DNA of 64,000 nucleotides from UBA1783 sp964449115 (GTDB lineage Bacteria; Bacillota_I; Bacilli_A; Erysipelotrichales; Erysipelotrichaceae): positions 23,419-87,418 of the forward strand of contig CAYUXW010000001.1 in assembly GCA_964449115.1 (NCBI GenBank), in the 5' to 3' direction. The notes under the pieces are model-generated. The model had not been told where the DNA came from. It saw only the letters and a program-made list of their open reading frames with translations, and did not search any database. Position numbers and translations under genes: made by a program. Positions 43,594-52,465 of the stretch are shown one piece after another. Each line of letters opens with the position of its first letter. Within the stretch, counting starts at the first letter, position 1.

Positions 43594-44601
43594 TTAATAA
43601 TTACCAAATAAATTATCCTGCATATCAATTTTTAAATGCTGATAAGCCTTTTCTGTCACAATTCTTCCTCTGGTAGTTCTTTGAATAAAACCTATTTGTA
43701 AAAGATAAGGTTCATATACATCTTCCAATGTTGTTGTTTCTTCAGAAATAGAACTTGCTAGAGCTTCAATTCCTACTGGTCCACCTTTAAAACGTTCAAT
43801 AATACCTTTTAAATAGCGTACATCCACTTCATCCAACCCCAGTTTATCAACTTTTAGACGATTTAATGCTTCATTTGTAATTTCAACATCAATAATTCCA
43901 TCATTTAAAACTTGAGCAAAATCTCTAACTCTTCTAAATAATCTATTGGCAATTCTAGGAGTTCCTCGACTTCTGGTTGCCAGTTCTACTACAGCCAGAT
44001 CATTGATTTCTGTATCAAAGACCCTGGAAGTTCTTTTAATGATTTCTCCCAGTTGTTTATGAGTATAATAGTCTAGCTTGGATATGATTCCAAATCTATC
44101 TCTTAAAGGGGCTGAAACATCTCCTGCTCTGGTTGTTGCTCCGACAAGTGTAAAAGGCGGTAGTTCAAGTCTAATAGATCTGCTTGTTGAGTCTCTTCCA
44201 ACAATTACATCAATAACGAAATCTTCCATTGCTGGATATAAGACTTCCTCTATCTGTTTAGGCAGACGATGTATCTCATCAATAAACAGGACATCTCCTG
44301 CTTCCAGTGAAGACAATATAGCAGCCAAATCTCCAGTTCTTTCAATTGCAGGACCACTTGTAACTTTAATATTTGTTCCCATTTCATTAGCAATAATATA
44401 AGCTAAAGTAGTTTTACCAAGTCCGGGTGGACCATAAAACAAGCAATGGTCCAATGATTCATTTCTTTCCCTGGCTGCCTGAATAAAGACTCTCAGATTG
44501 CTTTTTAGTGAATCCTGTCCGACATACTCATCCAAAGATTGTGGACGTAATGATGCATCTTCATTTTGTTCCAATTCATTTGCACTCATTAATCTTTCCA
44601 T
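43594..44601 (-). CDS. ruvB: Holliday junction branch migration helicase RuvB
   Basis: AAA+ motor of the RuvAB complex (335 residues). Walker A YGPPGLGKTTLAYIIANE, Walker B LFIDEIHRLPKQIEE, sensor 1 GATTRAGDVSAPLRDRFG and the arginine-bearing RTGDL region are seen, with the C-terminal winged helix EPYLLQIGFIQRTTRGR. I chose the ATG at 44601 because GGAGG lies 5 bases upstream; a GTG at 44613 is part of that site. It starts one base after the ruvA stop. Confidence 0.97.
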   Translation of the reverse strand: MERLMSANELEQNEDASLRPQSLDEYVGQDSLKSNLRVFIQAARERNESLDHCLFYGPPGLGKTTLAYIIANEMGTNIKVTSGPAIERTGDLAAILSSLEAGDVLFIDEIHRLPKQIEEVLYPAMEDFVIDVIVGRDSTSRSIRLELPPFTLVGATTRAGDVSAPLRDRFGIISKLDYYTHKQLGEIIKRTSRVFDTEINDLAVVELATRSRGTPRIANRLFRRVRDFAQVLNDGIIDVEITNEALNRLKVDKLGLDEVDVRYLKGIIERFKGGPVGIEALASSISEETTTLEDVYEPYLLQIGFIQRTTRGRIVTEKAYQHLKIDMQDNLFGNY

Positions 44602-44602
44602 A

Positions 44603-45181
44603 CTATCCTCCACTTCGTTTATTTAATAATTTTAACCCTTCTGATAGATATTGATTGGTCGTTTGGCAATCTAACTTATTCAACTGTCCTTTTATGCTAT
44701 TAATTTCATAAGTTTTATATCCTAAAGATTTTAACCCTTCAATCGCCTCTTCAATTTCTTTATTTACTGGTGTATCTTCACTTGTTACTTCTACAAGCTT
44801 GCCTTTTAAATCTAAGATAATCTGCTGTGCTGTTTTAGTTCCAACAGAAGGCATTCTCTTTAAAAAAGCAACATCTCCATTTTCTATAGCTACAATTAAA
44901 TCACTGCACTTGCATCTTCCTAAAATCATACTTGCTGTCTTTGGACCTAATCCCTTGACCGAAATCAGTTTTTGGAAAATATCTAACTCCATCTTCTCAG
45001 CAAATCCATATAAAACAGTTGCATCATCTCTAAAGTGCTGATAGGTAAATATTGTAATTGTTTCTCCTAAAGTCAATAATTCAGGTCGATTAAAATTAAT
45101 AAAGTAACCGATGCCATTATTATCTAAAATTACATGTTCAGAGCTGAACTCATAAACTTTACCACGAATAAAAGTTATCAT
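44603..45181 (-). CDS. ruvA: Holliday junction DNA-binding protein RuvA
   Basis: A 192-residue tetrameric junction-binding protein. An N-terminal OB fold (MITFIRGKVYEF), helix-hairpin-helix motifs (LISVKGLGPKTASMIL, LKRMPSVGTKTAQQIILDLK) and a C-terminal RuvB-binding UBA-like domain (EEAIEGLKSLGYKTYEINSI) are present. GGTGA precedes the ATG. obg lies 35 bases upstream with no clear terminator between. Confidence 0.96.
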   Translation of the reverse strand: MITFIRGKVYEFSSEHVILDNNGIGYFINFNRPELLTLGETITIFTYQHFRDDATVLYGFAEKMELDIFQKLISVKGLGPKTASMILGRCKCSDLIVAIENGDVAFLKRMPSVGTKTAQQIILDLKGKLVEVTSEDTPVNKEIEEAIEGLKSLGYKTYEINSIKGQLNKLDCQTTNQYLSEGLKLLNKRSGG

Positions 45182-45216
45182 AAAATCACCACTTCCATTA
45201 TAGACTATTTTATTGA

Positions 45217-46509
45217 TTAAATAAATTCAGTAATCTCAAAGACATAATCTTCAATGAAAACTTCATCATTTTCTTTAGCTCCTCTTTCTTTAAGAGCTTC
45301 ATTGACACCCATTTTCTTTAAAGAAACAGCAAATCTCATGACTTCTTCTGGATTTTCAAAATTTATTCTTCTAAATAACTTTGTAACCCTATCACCTTCC
45401 AGAGCCCATTTGCCATTGCCTAGATTTTTAATAATGAATGGTTCAGGTTCAGGAACAAATTTATAGACAACGCCAAATTCTTTTGATTTTTCATCATCTT
45501 CCAGTGGAAATGGATCAGTTATATCCAATAAATCGGCTGCACGGTATAAAACTGGATGTAATCCTTCATTAATTAAAGATACTGTTTCAAATATTTCAAT
45601 ATCTGGATAGGCAGCTTTAAGTTTTTCCAGGTTTTTCTGAGCTCCATCTTCGTCCATTTTATTAGCAACTACTATTTGAGGACGCTGCATCAAACCGTAT
45701 TTATAGCTTTCCAGCTCATTATTAATAGTCTCATAATCTTTTACAACATCTCTTCCAGTTAAATCTCCCATATCAATAACATGAATAATAACTCTGCATC
45801 TTTCTATATGCTTTAAAAACTCATGCCCCAAACCACGACCTTGAGATGCCCCTTCAATTAAACCTGGCAAATCTGCCATTACAAAACTTCTGCCATCACC
45901 AACATTAACTACACCTAATTTAGGTGATAATGTAGTAAAGGGATAATCAGCAATTTCCGGTTTAGCACTGGTTACCACTGAAAGAATAGTACTTTTCCCG
46001 ACAGAAGGAAATCCAACCAGACCGACATCAGCTAAAAGTTTCAATTCAACTTCAATATCAAATTCTTCTCCTTCCTCTCCTTTTTCCGCAAAATCAGGAG
46101 CAGGATTTCTGCTTGATTTAAAACTGTGATTGCCTCTTCCTCCAAGACCGCCCTTACAGATAATTTCTCTTTGACCAATATTGGTCAAATCAGCAATGAT
46201 GTTGCCTGTTTCAAGATTTCTTACAATAGTTCCTAAAGGCACTCCTATTACTTTATCCTTACCATCAGCTCCAAACATTTTCTTAGTCTTTCCATTTCCA
46301 CCACTTTCAGCAGTTAATAGTTTCATAAATCTAAAATCCAGCAGTGTTGTCTTATGAGTGTCGACTTCAAAAATAATTGAGCCACCTTTACCACCATCAC
46401 CACCAAAAGGGCCACCTAAAGGTACATGGGCTTCTCTTCTAAATGCCACAATACCATCGCCACCTTTACCGGCTTTGACACGTAATTTGGCTGAATCGAT
46501 AAATTTCAT
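45217..46509 (-). CDS. obg: GTPase Obg/CgtA
   Basis: Ribosome-associated GTPase for 50S assembly and stress control (430 residues). The glycine-rich Obg fold (1-158: AGKGGDGIVAFRREA, GGPFGGDGGKGGSIIF) leads to the G domain: GFPSVGKSTILSVVT (G1), DLPGLIEGASQGRGLGHEFL (G3) and ANKMDEDG (G4). A C-terminal OCT domain (about 350-430) follows, as in other Firmicutes. AGGAGG precedes the ATG. A terminator separates it from rpmA upstream. Confidence 0.97.
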   Translation of the reverse strand: MKFIDSAKLRVKAGKGGDGIVAFRREAHVPLGGPFGGDGGKGGSIIFEVDTHKTTLLDFRFMKLLTAESGGNGKTKKMFGADGKDKVIGVPLGTIVRNLETGNIIADLTNIGQREIICKGGLGGRGNHSFKSSRNPAPDFAEKGEEGEEFDIEVELKLLADVGLVGFPSVGKSTILSVVTSAKPEIADYPFTTLSPKLGVVNVGDGRSFVMADLPGLIEGASQGRGLGHEFLKHIERCRVIIHVIDMGDLTGRDVVKDYETINNELESYKYGLMQRPQIVVANKMDEDGAQKNLEKLKAAYPDIEIFETVSLINEGLHPVLYRAADLLDITDPFPLEDDEKSKEFGVVYKFVPEPEPFIIKNLGNGKWALEGDRVTKLFRRINFENPEEVMRFAVSLKKMGVNEALKERGAKENDEVFIEDYVFEITEFI

Positions 46510-46530
46510 AGTGTTTCCTCCTTTTCAGTA

Positions 46531-46559
46531 AAAAACAAATCCCCTGACACGGGGATTTT
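46531..46559 (-). terminator. Terminator between rpmA and obg
   Basis: Stem AAATCCCC / GGGGATTT with a 6-base loop and a GTTTTT run on the minus strand, just past the rpmA stop. Confidence 0.9.
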
Positions 46560-46565
46560 GATTAA

Positions 46566-46850
46566 TTAAGCAACTGGATATACAGAGACCTGTTTTCTTT
46601 TTTTGCCAAGTCTTTCGTATTTAACAACGCCAGCGGTTAAAGCAAATAATGTATCATCGCCTCCACGACCAACATTGTTGCCAGGATGAATTTTAGTTCC
46701 TCTTTGACGATAGATTATTGATCCTGCATTTGTAAATTGTCCATCAGCTTTTTTTGCACCTAAACGTTTTGCAGCAGAGTCACGACCGTTTTTAGTAGAA
46801 CCAACACCCTTTTTAGATGCGAACATTTGAATATTTAATGTAAACTTCAT
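46566..46850 (-). CDS. rpmA: 50S ribosomal protein L27 with cleavable leader
   Basis: L27 reaches the peptidyl transferase centre with its N-terminus. The protein (94 residues) starts MKFTLNIQMFASKKGVGSTK. The stretch up to F10 is the Firmicute extension that must be removed, leaving A11 as the new N-terminus, for the ribosome to work. The Prp protease that does this is encoded directly upstream. The GTKIHPGNNVGRGGDDTLFA core is typical. GGAGG precedes the ATG. Confidence 0.97.
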   Translation of the reverse strand: MKFTLNIQMFASKKGVGSTKNGRDSAAKRLGAKKADGQFTNAGSIIYRQRGTKIHPGNNVGRGGDDTLFALTAGVVKYERLGKKRKQVSVYPVA

Positions 46851-46853
46851 TGG

Positions 46854-47168
46854 TTATACCTCCGTAATATTTATTTTAATGTTTTTTGGAAATTGTTCTT
46901 CAACAGTTTGAAGTTGAACAATTCCGGTTTGTAAAATTATTTGAACAGTTTCATCACTGCTCAGTACTTCGATTGAAACAAGATTATCATCGACATCAAC
47001 AACACATTTTTTCTGCGCTATTTTATCAACTGCATTAGCTAATCCAATTGATATGCTGCTGATACCGGCACAGACCAAATCATTTCCATATTTGCCAGCA
47101 TTTGCATGGCCAGAAATATGAAGACTTTTTATAAGTCCATCTTTTTTAACAATCCTAACATTCACCAT
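46854..47168 (-). CDS. prp: Ribosomal-processing cysteine protease Prp
   Basis: A 104-residue cysteine protease that clips the L27 N-terminal extension. The catalytic pair is in SGHANAGKYGNDLVCAGIS: H21 and C33, the same spacing as in characterised Prp. Its location between rplU and rpmA is the conserved Firmicute arrangement. I chose the ATG at 47168, two bases after the rplU stop; a frame extension to 47198 would run into rplU. No clear ribosome site is seen, suggesting coupling to rplU translation. Confidence 0.94.
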   Translation of the reverse strand: MVNVRIVKKDGLIKSLHISGHANAGKYGNDLVCAGISSISIGLANAVDKIAQKKCVVDVDDNLVSIEVLSSDETVQIILQTGIVQLQTVEEQFPKNIKINITEV

Positions 47169-47170
47169 AA

Positions 47171-47485
47171 CTATACTTGAATACTGGTAACTGTACATTT
47201 AGTATATGGTTGACGATGACCCTGGCGTCTACGAGAAGATCCTTTTTTTGCTTTATATTTGAAAATTCTAATCTTCTTGCCTTTACCTTGTTTTTCGACA
47301 GTAGCAGTAACTTTGACATCTTTTACATAAGGAGCACCAACTCTTGTAGTTTTCCCTGATAGTAATACGACTTTGTCAAAAACAACTTCTGAACCTTCTT
47401 CAGCATCTAATTTTTCAACATAGATAACTGAACCTTCTTCAACTTTAATCTGTTTTCCGCCAGTTTCGATAATAGCATAATACAT
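47171..47485 (-). CDS. rplU: 50S ribosomal protein L21
   Basis: A 104-residue ribosomal protein. MYYAIIETGGKQIKVEEG, the YVEKLDAEEGSEVVFDKVV segment and the C-terminal KKGSSRRRQGHRQPYTKC signature are standard. GGGAGGTG precedes the ATG. It is first in rplU-prp-rpmA and follows a structured leader. Confidence 0.98.
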   Translation of the reverse strand: MYYAIIETGGKQIKVEEGSVIYVEKLDAEEGSEVVFDKVVLLSGKTTRVGAPYVKDVKVTATVEKQGKGKKIRIFKYKAKKGSSRRRQGHRQPYTKCTVTSIQV

Positions 47486-47588
47486 GTCTTTACACCTCCC
47501 TTTTTAGCATTTAGACTCGCCTGATAAGGTGACATGATGTACTTAAACCTTATTTAGAGCGGTTGAAATCCCAAAAAGGATTTGCAAC
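47486..47588 (-). ncRNA. Probable L21 leader (autoregulatory 5' UTR of rplU)
   Basis: About 100 bases lie between the predicted transcription start and rplU. The minus strand holds a hairpin (AAATCC, TTTTT loop, GGATTT), the conserved-looking AACCGCTCTAAA and TTTAAGTACATCATGTCA stretches, and CTTATCAGGCGAGTCT. The position and these blocks fit the ribosomal L21 leader RNA known from Firmicutes. I have not run a covariance model, so the family match is from memory. Confidence 0.6.
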
Positions 47589-47594
47589 GCTATA

Positions 47595-47623
47595 ATCTTA
47601 CCACAATATAGTTAAGAATTCAA
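47595..47623 (-). promoter_or_regulatory. Promoter of rplU-prp-rpmA
   Basis: On the minus strand TTGAAT (47618-47623), a 17-base spacer and TAAGAT (47595-47600), about 10 bases upstream of the start of the structured leader. Confidence 0.65.
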
Positions 47624-47720
47624 CTTTTTTTGAACTAATATTTATAATTATTAATAACAATAAACATTTATAAGAAATTGTCTTTTCATCTGTTCAAAAT
47701 CCTATCTGAATGTAAAATGT

Positions 47721-47749
47721 TTGTCAACTATAATATAATAGTTTATAAT
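47721..47749 (+). promoter_or_regulatory. Candidate promoter of recU-pbp1A
   Basis: TTGTCA (47721-47726), 17 bases, TATAAT (47744-47749). Another TATAAT at 47734-47739 could act with a weaker -35. With the first, the transcript would start about 9 bases before the ATG, almost on the AAGGTGA ribosome site, so the upstream -10 may be the real one. Confidence 0.5.
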
Positions 47750-47764
47750 TATTAAGGTGATAAA

Positions 47765-48340
47765 ATGGTAAATTATCCAAACGGAAAGTTTTCAAATCGT
47801 TCTAAAATTATTAATTATTCTCGTCGTGGGATGTCACTAGAAGAAGATTTGAATCAGACAAATAAATACTATCTGGAAATAGATAGAGCTGTAATTTATA
47901 AGAAACCTACTCCTGTTACAATTGTAGATGTTGATTATAAATCAAGAAGTACTGCCAGAATTACTGAAGCCTATTTCCAATCGCCCAGCACTACTGATTA
48001 CAACGGTATTTATAAGGGATTATACCTTGATTTTGAAGCTAAGGAAACAAGCTCAAAAACTTCACTTGTACTGGCAATGATTCATCCTCATCAATTGGAA
48101 CATATGAGAAGAATTGTTGAACATAAAGGAATAGGGTTTCTAATTGTCAGATTCTCATACCACGATGAAACATTTCTAGTATTTGCGAAAGACTTGTTTG
48201 ACTTTCTAAAAAAGACAAAAAGGAAAAGTATTCCTTACAGTTGGTTTAAGGAAAAAGGAATCATTATTCCTTATCACTATCAGATTAAAGTTGATTATCT
48301 GTCAGTTATTGATTCACATATATTTGGAGGTAAAATCTAA
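47765..48340 (+). CDS. recU: Holliday junction resolvase RecU
   Basis: Firmicute-specific junction nuclease (191 residues) that cuts four-way DNA and works with RuvAB. Family sequence: NYPNGKFSNRSK, RRGMSLEEDLNQTNKYYLE, AVIYKKPTPVTIVDVDY, the nuclease core STTDYNGIYKGLYLDFEAKE with the metal ligands D and E-x-K, and a C-terminal IPYHYQIKVDYL. AAGGTGA precedes the ATG. It overlaps the next gene as TAATG, the conserved recU-ponA pairing. Confidence 0.96.
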   Translation: MVNYPNGKFSNRSKIINYSRRGMSLEEDLNQTNKYYLEIDRAVIYKKPTPVTIVDVDYKSRSTARITEAYFQSPSTTDYNGIYKGLYLDFEAKETSSKTSLVLAMIHPHQLEHMRRIVEHKGIGFLIVRFSYHDETFLVFAKDLFDFLKKTKRKSIPYSWFKEKGIIIPYHYQIKVDYLSVIDSHIFGGKI

Positions 48341-51018
48341 TGGGATTATTTAATAAAAAGAATTCAAATACAGAAAAGAATTCAAAAAATAATGCTAAAC
48401 CAGCAAAAACAAAATTTCAAAAGAAAAAATTAAGAAGAAAAATAATTAACTCAATTATGGGTTTTATTGTTTTTTGTGGTCTGTTAGGTGTTATAAGTGG
48501 TTTTAATATTGTAAAGCTGATCTTAAGTAAAACAGATGTTGTATTGGAAACAGAAGACTTGACCAGTCAGGATGCTTCATTGATTTTTGATGATGCGGGA
48601 AATCAAATTATGATCTTAGGTAAAGAAAGCAGAATTTCTTATGCCTATAACAAATTCCCACAAGTACTTGTTGATGCTTTTATTGCCGTTGAGGACTCAA
48701 GATTCTTTGAACATCCAGGTTTTGACTTACCAAGATTTGCTAAAGCCTTTTTAGAGAACGTTAAAACCTTATCATTTGCTCAAGGTGGCTCAACCATCAC
48801 CATGCAGGTAATAAAAAATACTTATTTTGCGGTAGATACTATAGCTGAAAGTACCATAAATCGAAAGGTACAGGAAATATACTATGCTTTACAGATAAGC
48901 AATCTGATCAGCAAGGAAAAAGTATTTGAGATGTATATCAATAAAGTTAACTTTGGAGCCAACGCCAGAGGTGTTCAGGTAGCTTCACAGTACTACTTCT
49001 ACAAAGATTGTACTGACCTTAACCTGGTAGAAAGCGCTATGCTGGCTGGTATTATCAATGCTCCTAATACCTATAATCCTTATTATGATATTGAAGCCTG
49101 TCAACAAAGAACCGCTGATGTTTTATACCTGATGAATTATCATGGTTATATTACTGATTTAGAATATGAACTGGCTTTAAAAGTAAGAGTTGAAGATCTG
49201 TTATATGGAAATACCCTTAACAATCCAAATGTCATTACTGAGTATGTTGATGGAACAATAGACAATCAGGCTTACATAGATGTTGTTTTAGCTGAACTGG
49301 AAGAAATGTACGGTATTGACCCATATACTACTCCTGTAAGAATTTATACAGCGATGAATCAAACTGTACAGGCAGCATGTGATGCCTTATCACGTGGTGA
49401 AATTATTGCTTTTAAAGATAACAACATAAATGTCGCATCGGCAGTTATTCAAAACTTTACCGGCTTGATTGTTGGGGTCTGCGGTGGAAGAAACTATAAT
49501 GGTCAAAGAATATTCAACTATGCCTATGATGCCAGAATATCTCCTGGTTCTACTTCTAAAGCGATGTTTACATATCCACTGGCATTTGAACACTGTGGCA
49601 TGTCTACTTCGTATACAATCGATGATGAACCTACTTTATATGCTGGAACCAATATTCTATTCTACAATGACTCACGTACCTGGAATGGTGAAACTTCTGT
49701 TCAGAAAACTTTCCCACTTTCATATAACGTGCCATCAATTAAACTATATCGCTGGGTAGAAGAAACTGTTGGAACATCAGTGATGAGAAAATATTTGAAA
49801 AACATCGGCTATGATCAGGATATGATTGACTTTATGAATGAACAGTATGCCATTGGATGTTTTGGATACGATATCTCACCTATCCAAATGGCTGCTACTC
49901 AGGCAGTTATCCTATCAAAAGGTGTCTATGTTACACCACATACTATTACCAGAATTGAGTTCATCAACTCTTCGAAAGAACCAATTATTGCCAATGTTCC
50001 AACTGTCAGAGCTTTAAGTGAAGGTGCTGCCTGGTTGACATCATATTTGGAATATATCGGTATCTATGGCGGAACAGAAGATGACTATGAAGGAAATATG
50101 CGTTTAACAGCTATTAGAAGAAGCAATTATGCTGTCTATGGAAAAACCGGAACAAACGGTTATGATATCTCAGTAATCAGAAAATGGGGCTACCCTATTG
50201 GATCTGACCAAGACCTGCTGTATCTGTTTGGAACAAATGATTATTCATTCTCGTTCTGGATGGGTTATGACACCGGTAGATATCAGGATAAGACTACCTA
50301 TATGTCTTATGCCTATGCTCACAGTATGAAAGATGTTCCAGCTGTAAATGCTCTATTGAATGCTGTCTACAATGCTTTCGGAGCTCCTAAAAATACCAAT
50401 TCCAGACCATCATCAGTAGCTTCTATTACGCATATAAAAGGATTGTACCCTTATACTGCTCTACCAGAATATGCTGATAAAAAACTTGAGACTACTGGAT
50501 ATGTTCTAGCTCAGTTTGCTAATCTTGAAGAATACAAACATGAAGAAAGTATTGAGGAAGTTCAGTCATTTACTGCCAAATATGATGAAAACAATTATGA
50601 ACTGCAGATTAAATTTTCTCCTTATTCAGATCCAGAAGCTTTAAAGATGGCTCCAAAAGTCTACAAAGAAAAACGATTGGGAATTTGGTATAATGCTGTT
50701 AGAAGATTCCATAAATCATGGATAGAAGGCTGTGTTCAATACGTGGTAGAAATATACAATCCTAAGACAGGAGAAGTATTTGAATTTGTTTCTGATAAGG
50801 ATACCTTTATCTGTGAGTTTAAAAATAACACTGAGGAAAAAACAGAATTTGTAGTAAACGGTTACTATCGTTATTCAATCACTAAAGTCAGATGTGTAGG
50901 ATTAACCGTCAAGGTAGAAATAAAACCATATGTTGAAGAAGAACCTGTCGATCCAGGTGATGGAACAGATCCAGGAACTCCTCCAGGAGGTGGATATGGC
51001 GGTGGAAACAATCCATAA
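48340..51018 (+). CDS. pbp1A: Class A penicillin-binding protein (PBP1A-like)
   Basis: Bifunctional peptidoglycan synthase (892 residues). A lysine-rich cytoplasmic tail leads to one membrane helix (about 37-58), then the GT51 glycosyltransferase: catalytic E118 in AVEDSRFFEHPGFD, and GGSTITMQVIKNTYF (149-163). The transpeptidase domain has SxxK as S404-T-S-K407 (SPGSTSKA), SxN as S461-Y-N463 and K602-T-G. A C-terminal extension of about 150 residues ends in a Gly/Pro tail (DPGTPPGGGYGGGNNP). Coupled to recU by a TAATG overlap; a terminator follows. Confidence 0.95.
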   Translation: MGLFNKKNSNTEKNSKNNAKPAKTKFQKKKLRRKIINSIMGFIVFCGLLGVISGFNIVKLILSKTDVVLETEDLTSQDASLIFDDAGNQIMILGKESRISYAYNKFPQVLVDAFIAVEDSRFFEHPGFDLPRFAKAFLENVKTLSFAQGGSTITMQVIKNTYFAVDTIAESTINRKVQEIYYALQISNLISKEKVFEMYINKVNFGANARGVQVASQYYFYKDCTDLNLVESAMLAGIINAPNTYNPYYDIEACQQRTADVLYLMNYHGYITDLEYELALKVRVEDLLYGNTLNNPNVITEYVDGTIDNQAYIDVVLAELEEMYGIDPYTTPVRIYTAMNQTVQAACDALSRGEIIAFKDNNINVASAVIQNFTGLIVGVCGGRNYNGQRIFNYAYDARISPGSTSKAMFTYPLAFEHCGMSTSYTIDDEPTLYAGTNILFYNDSRTWNGETSVQKTFPLSYNVPSIKLYRWVEETVGTSVMRKYLKNIGYDQDMIDFMNEQYAIGCFGYDISPIQMAATQAVILSKGVYVTPHTITRIEFINSSKEPIIANVPTVRALSEGAAWLTSYLEYIGIYGGTEDDYEGNMRLTAIRRSNYAVYGKTGTNGYDISVIRKWGYPIGSDQDLLYLFGTNDYSFSFWMGYDTGRYQDKTTYMSYAYAHSMKDVPAVNALLNAVYNAFGAPKNTNSRPSSVASITHIKGLYPYTALPEYADKKLETTGYVLAQFANLEEYKHEESIEEVQSFTAKYDENNYELQIKFSPYSDPEALKMAPKVYKEKRLGIWYNAVRRFHKSWIEGCVQYVVEIYNPKTGEVFEFVSDKDTFICEFKNNTEEKTEFVVNGYYRYSITKVRCVGLTVKVEIKPYVEEEPVDPGDGTDPGTPPGGGYGGGNNP

Positions 51019-51042
51019 AATAAAATTGTAATCATTAAAATC

Positions 51043-51080
51043 AAAGCATAACTCATTTTATTAAGTTATGCTTTTTTTTA
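51043..51080 (+). terminator. Terminator after pbp1A
   Basis: An 11-bp perfect stem AAAGCATAACT / AGTTATGCTTT with a 10-base loop and T8 run. The mirror A run makes weak use by the facing minus-strand gene possible. Confidence 0.92.
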
Positions 51081-51113
51081 GATTTAATAGATATTAATAT
51101 TCAGACCTTATAT

Positions 51114-52250
51114 TCAGTAACCTTCTTTTTCTTTATCTAATCCAGAAATAAATTCTAATGATAAAGGTCTAACACCCAAATTCTTTATTTTATGTAAATA
51201 TTCGCCGACATATTCTCCACTGCTGATGCTCATTTTATCAAATACTGTCAGTTGTAAGTTGTTACAGAAAGCAACCAGATTAACCATTAACTCTATTGAG
51301 CCATAAAGCACTTCTATTAAAAGTGTTGAGGCGAAGATACGAATTTCATAGGTTGCTGAATGCTCCTGATTTACTGCAACACCATGGGAATATTTTTGTC
51401 TTCTAATAACTTTAATTAGACGATTCTTTTCTAAAGGAGTATCTGCAAATACATAATAATTATTTGCCTGCCTTCTAGCCAGTTTTTGCCAAAATAAACG
51501 ATTATTATTTGAATTTATTATCGTATAAAAACGAAGAAAAGCTTGTTCATTAATAAAAGCATTTCTACCAATATGAATGTGAAGTCCTGCTCCAGAAGTA
51601 GCCTCTAGACCAGAAGCTTCCATTTTGGATAACATATTTTGAACTAATGGTTTTACTTTTTTTAATTTGTTCCAGGTAAAGATATGACTGATAAATTCTA
51701 TTCCAGTAATCGTACTGTCTCTTTCTGCATGACCTAAGCGTGTGTCAATTATATTCTTAATACAGTCACCTACCTGAATTTTTGATAATCCAACAGGTAT
51801 GTTTGTTTCAAGTTCAAAACCAATTGTTATTGTGTTATCATCCTTGCCATCTTTTAAAATACCCACTCCACGATATATTTTATCCGCAACACTGTCAGTT
51901 ATTCCACTATGGCAGTCAAGCAGATGATCTGTTTCATAAGTTTTTGTCACATTTATAATTCTCTTTATTTCATCGACCGTAAAGTATTTTAGTTCTTCAA
52001 ATAATTCACTCGCCAGTAAATATCCATCATTTAAATTAACTACATTTTCATTATTTATATCAACATATTTATTTTCAACACTATTGTAAAAGAGATACAT
52101 CGGTTCATTTGTGATAGCGTGAAAACAATTTTCTTCGACAATACTCCATATCTCTTCTGTTGATAGTTTGTCAATAATTTGTTTTAACTCCTTATCAGAC
52201 CTTATACTTCCCTTACTTTTTGCGTAGTTATACATTTGCTTTTTATTCAT
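51114..52250 (-). CDS. Amidoligase-family (COOH-NH2 ligase) protein
   Basis: A 378-residue protein. Residues 1-130 are helical and unrecognised. From about 140 it matches the Amidoligase_2 pattern, a glutamine-synthetase-like fold that forms amide bonds: GFELET (144-149, metal-binding acids), RDSTITGIEFIS (177-188), GAGLHIHIGRN (220-230) and ATYEIRIF (299-306). These are the places where the family keeps its ATP/metal ligands, so it is probably active. Such enzymes occur in phages and accessory clusters, with substrates mostly unknown. AGGG precedes the ATG. It has its own promoter candidate and a leader of about 180 bases. Confidence 0.72.
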   Translation of the reverse strand: MNKKQMYNYAKSKGSIRSDKELKQIIDKLSTEEIWSIVEENCFHAITNEPMYLFYNSVENKYVDINNENVVNLNDGYLLASELFEELKYFTVDEIKRIINVTKTYETDHLLDCHSGITDSVADKIYRGVGILKDGKDDNTITIGFELETNIPVGLSKIQVGDCIKNIIDTRLGHAERDSTITGIEFISHIFTWNKLKKVKPLVQNMLSKMEASGLEATSGAGLHIHIGRNAFINEQAFLRFYTIINSNNNRLFWQKLARRQANNYYVFADTPLEKNRLIKVIRRQKYSHGVAVNQEHSATYEIRIFASTLLIEVLYGSIELMVNLVAFCNNLQLTVFDKMSISSGEYVGEYLHKIKNLGVRPLSLEFISGLDKEKEGY

Positions 52251-52431
52251 AATGAATCCCTTCCCTTACGGTTTTTTTTACTTCTGCATTTTTGTCTATA
52301 CAAGCTCTTATTATACAACAAAAAAACTGTCATAATTGTAAAAATATTAAATTCGCGAAAAATATTAAATTATTTCTAAAAATTAATACTTTTATTCAAT
52401 ATTATTTCTGACAGTTACTTTTTTAGTTATA
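52251..52431 (-). promoter_or_regulatory. Long leader of the amidoligase gene with repeats
   Basis: The gap of 221 bases 52251-52471 holds no gene. Inside it are an 8-bp inverted repeat, AACTGTCA (52325-52332) and TGACAGTT (52409-52416), which encloses two perfect 14-base direct repeats (AAAAATATTAAATT) separated by CGCG. If transcribed it could fold into a long weak stem. Confidence 0.4.
52340..52371. repeat. Two 14-base direct repeats split by CGCG
   Basis: AAAAATATTAAATT at 52340-52353 and 52358-52371, an 18-base period. This arrangement suits a binding site for a dimeric protein, but none is known here. Confidence 0.8.
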
Positions 52432-52437
52432 TTAATC

Positions 52438-52465
52438 AATATATTAATTAGAAACTATATGTCAA
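52438..52465 (-). promoter_or_regulatory. Candidate promoter of the amidoligase gene
   Basis: On the minus strand a consensus TTGACA (52460-52465), a 16-base spacer and TATATT (52438-52443). It lies just past the end of the upstream gene. Confidence 0.5.
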
